Made by a program: the position numbers and the translations under genes. A stretch of 64,000 nt of DNA, taken from the NCBI RefSeq assembly GCF_030323025.1, contig NZ_CP097329.1:1519001-1583000 (forward strand). Direction: 5' to 3'. A model generated the notes under the pieces. The model did no database searches and was not told the DNA's origin. It worked only from the letters and a program-made list of their open reading frames with translations. This DNA is from Pseudanabaena mucicola str. Chao 1806. GTDB taxonomy: Bacteria > Cyanobacteriota > Cyanobacteriia > Pseudanabaenales > Pseudanabaenaceae. Shown here in pieces: positions 62,715 to 64,000 of this stretch (position 1 is the stretch's first letter; every line of letters starts with the position of its first letter).

Positions 62715-62806
62715 AGGGTTTACGCAAACCGAACGAGTTTATTAGGCTTGAAGTAGATTTGGTGTGGGGGCGAAGCCCGCACCAAATCTACCCAATGCGT
62801 AAGTCC
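62715..62806. repeat. Palindromic repeat family B, copy 7
   Basis: AGGGTTTACGCAAACCGAAC...CCAATGCGTAAGTCCT, inner hairpin GGTGTGGGGGC/GCCCGCACC imperfect. Sits between two terminators. Confidence 0.82.
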
Positions 62807-62815
62807 TAAAATTTT

Positions 62816-62867
62816 AAAAATCCAGAAATGAAGACCTTGCTAAGCAAGGTCTTCATTTCTGGATTTT
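62816..62867 (-). terminator. Terminator of the DUF3086 gene
   Basis: A stem of about 22 bp (AAATCCAGAAATGAAGACC... and complement) with a TAA loop, 33 bp beyond the minus-strand stop codon, with T-rich sequence on that strand. Confidence 0.75.
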
Positions 62868-62899
62868 GAGAGAGTTACAAATTATCCTGAACTCGTTTT

Positions 62900-64000
62900 T
62901 TACCAATCCCAATCAGAGTCTTGATTGTTACGACTGCGACTACTTCCGTAGCCCGTATCACGACTGTCCCGATCGCTATAGTTGCGACTTGAATAATCGC
63001 GTGAGCCATAATCTCGGCTATCTCTGTCTCTCTTGCCATAATCTCTCTGGGGTTCACGCCCGTAGTCACGACTATCACGGCTATTTTGGTTATCACGATT
63101 GTTATCGCGGTTTATGTAAGCAGATGGAGCCGCCGACTTAACATCAGGTGCTCCGCCAAAGGCAATTAATAGCGGGAAGCGGAGTAAATCTACGGAAATA
63201 AGCTCTTCAGATTCATCAATCACGACTAGGGGGCTAAATCCTTCTTTGACAAGGCGATCTCCTTTAGTTGCTAAAGGCTCAGGATCTTCAAATAGGGCAA
63301 TGCCTTTATCAGAACCAAAATGCTCTCTGGTCAAGCCTAAACAGTCTTGAAATCCACGTCGCCATTCACCCAGACGCTCTGGAGAAGTTGCTAAAACAAG
63401 TACCCGCAATTTTTCCCCATAAATGGCTTTAAGGACGGAGATTGCTGCTGAAGTAACCAGAATATTTTGTAAGCGTGTTCCCATGGTGCGGATTGCACCA
63501 CGTCCTGACTGCTCAAAAAACCATTTAGATACGCGATCAGCATGAACCTGCTCAAAGGTACGCCGCAGTTTCCATGCTGGTCCATAATAATCAGGCAAAG
63601 TCCGATAACGCTCTAGCAACTGCTCTACCCTTTGCTTGTAATCAGCAAAGGTTTGCTCAGATAAGAGTAATGGCTCAACTTCCTTGGTGGGCTTCTTGTC
63701 ATTAACTACTATGGTTTCGGCTTCAACTTTAGCAGGTGGGGCTATGAGGTTTAGTTTTTCGGCACTAGCAACCAAATCTTGTAAGCTGCCTACTAAATAA
63801 TCCTTAAAGCCTTGCACACGCACCGCAATATCCTGTGATGCCCCAGCATAGGTGCTAGTCATTTCTTTGTCGAGTCGTTCTTTGCGCTTCTCCAGCACAG
63901 CGATCGCCGCTTGTAGTTCTTGCTTTTGATATTCTAACCTTGCAACATCGGCTTGAGCGAGGCGAATAATTCCAGCTTGCAGATCATCTATTTGATCCTG
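62900..64000 (-). CDS. DUF3086 domain protein, 5' end beyond window
   Basis: The frame is open from the right window edge, so the N-terminus is missing; 366 residues visible. An N-terminal coiled coil (QDQIDDLQAGIIRLAQADVA, LEYQKQELQAAIAVLEKRK), then the conserved core: VQGFKDYLVGSLQDLV, LLERYRTLPDYYGPAWKLRRTFEQVHADRVSKWFFEQSGRGAIRTMGTRLQNILV, GEWRRGFQDCLGL. This is the cyanobacterial DUF3086 family. It ends in about 75 residues of Arg/Asp/Ser/Tyr repeats (SRDYG, NRDN), predicted disordered. Function unknown. Confidence 0.85.
   Translation of the reverse strand, partial: QDQIDDLQAGIIRLAQADVARLEYQKQELQAAIAVLEKRKERLDKEMTSTYAGASQDIAVRVQGFKDYLVGSLQDLVASAEKLNLIAPPAKVEAETIVVNDKKPTKEVEPLLLSEQTFADYKQRVEQLLERYRTLPDYYGPAWKLRRTFEQVHADRVSKWFFEQSGRGAIRTMGTRLQNILVTSAAISVLKAIYGEKLRVLVLATSPERLGEWRRGFQDCLGLTREHFGSDKGIALFEDPEPLATKGDRLVKEGFSPLVVIDESEELISVDLLRFPLLIAFGGAPDVKSAAPSAYINRDNNRDNQNSRDSRDYGREPQRDYGKRDRDSRDYGSRDYSSRNYSDRDSRDTGYGSSRSRNNQDSDWDW

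Overview
This window is cyanobacterial chromosome. The evidence is the very frequent HIP1 octamer GCGATCGC, a phycocyanobilin reductase (PcyA), phycobilisome rod linkers, a Tic22 homologue, an SLH-domain iron uptake porin, a type II NADH dehydrogenase and several cyanobacteria-specific families (TIGR04376, DUF3086, DUF1517). A low-GC filamentous genus such as Pseudanabaena fits; the genus is inference.

Layout. 0-7.6 kb holds housekeeping genes: a secreted protein, a porin, a HEAT protein, glucokinase, PdxH, a Uma2 protein and TrpE. 7.6-10.8 kb has a TIGR04222 pseudogene hit by miniature mobile elements, a rhomboid protease and a peptide ABC permease. 11.3-16.5 kb is a TonB-ExbB-ExbD uptake system with its outer-membrane receptor; a palindromic operator candidate lies in the tonB/exbB divergent promoter. 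16.7-34.9 kb has UbiB, a PLP enzyme, a CPBP protease, a PilH-like response regulator, an ABC ATPase, an L,D-transpeptidase-like protein, a TPR protein, GshB, CoaBC and a NurA-domain protein, with tRNA-Arg(CCU), -Ala(GGC) and -Pro(GGG).

35.0-37.7 kb is the first exceptional locus. A TROVE-domain Ro60 gene is preceded by four structured, non-coding, partly tRNA-like sequences that share the motif AGGGTTAT(C/T)GC; they are candidate Y RNAs. 39.5-42.9 kb is a decaying accessory zone with tandem near-identical Uma2 genes, a dead toxin-antitoxin pair and dead transposases. 43.2-44.7 kb is iron storage: two bacterioferritins that split the ferroxidase and haem-ligand roles, and a small BFD ferredoxin behind a Fur-box candidate.

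45.0-49.9 kb is the second exceptional locus. It is a compact cluster of a periplasmic-binding-protein/pentameric ligand-gated ion channel fusion, a Cache-HAMP sensor with no output domain, and a second pentameric channel subunit. Then come ligA, a stand-alone allophanate-hydrolase C-domain protein, pcyA, a cpc2-like linker operon (two CpcC-type rod linkers and CpcD) whose cpcBA genes have collapsed to a remnant of about 180 bp, a beta-propeller protein, a DUF697 GTPase, Tic22 and a DUF3086 protein.

The intergenic space is packed with at least six families of short palindromic elements. One is 81 bp with 8-bp target duplications (four exact, one with a single mismatch). Another is 105 bp and duplicates TA; removing one copy restores a reading frame. 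Several are nested in each other, which gives the order of insertion.
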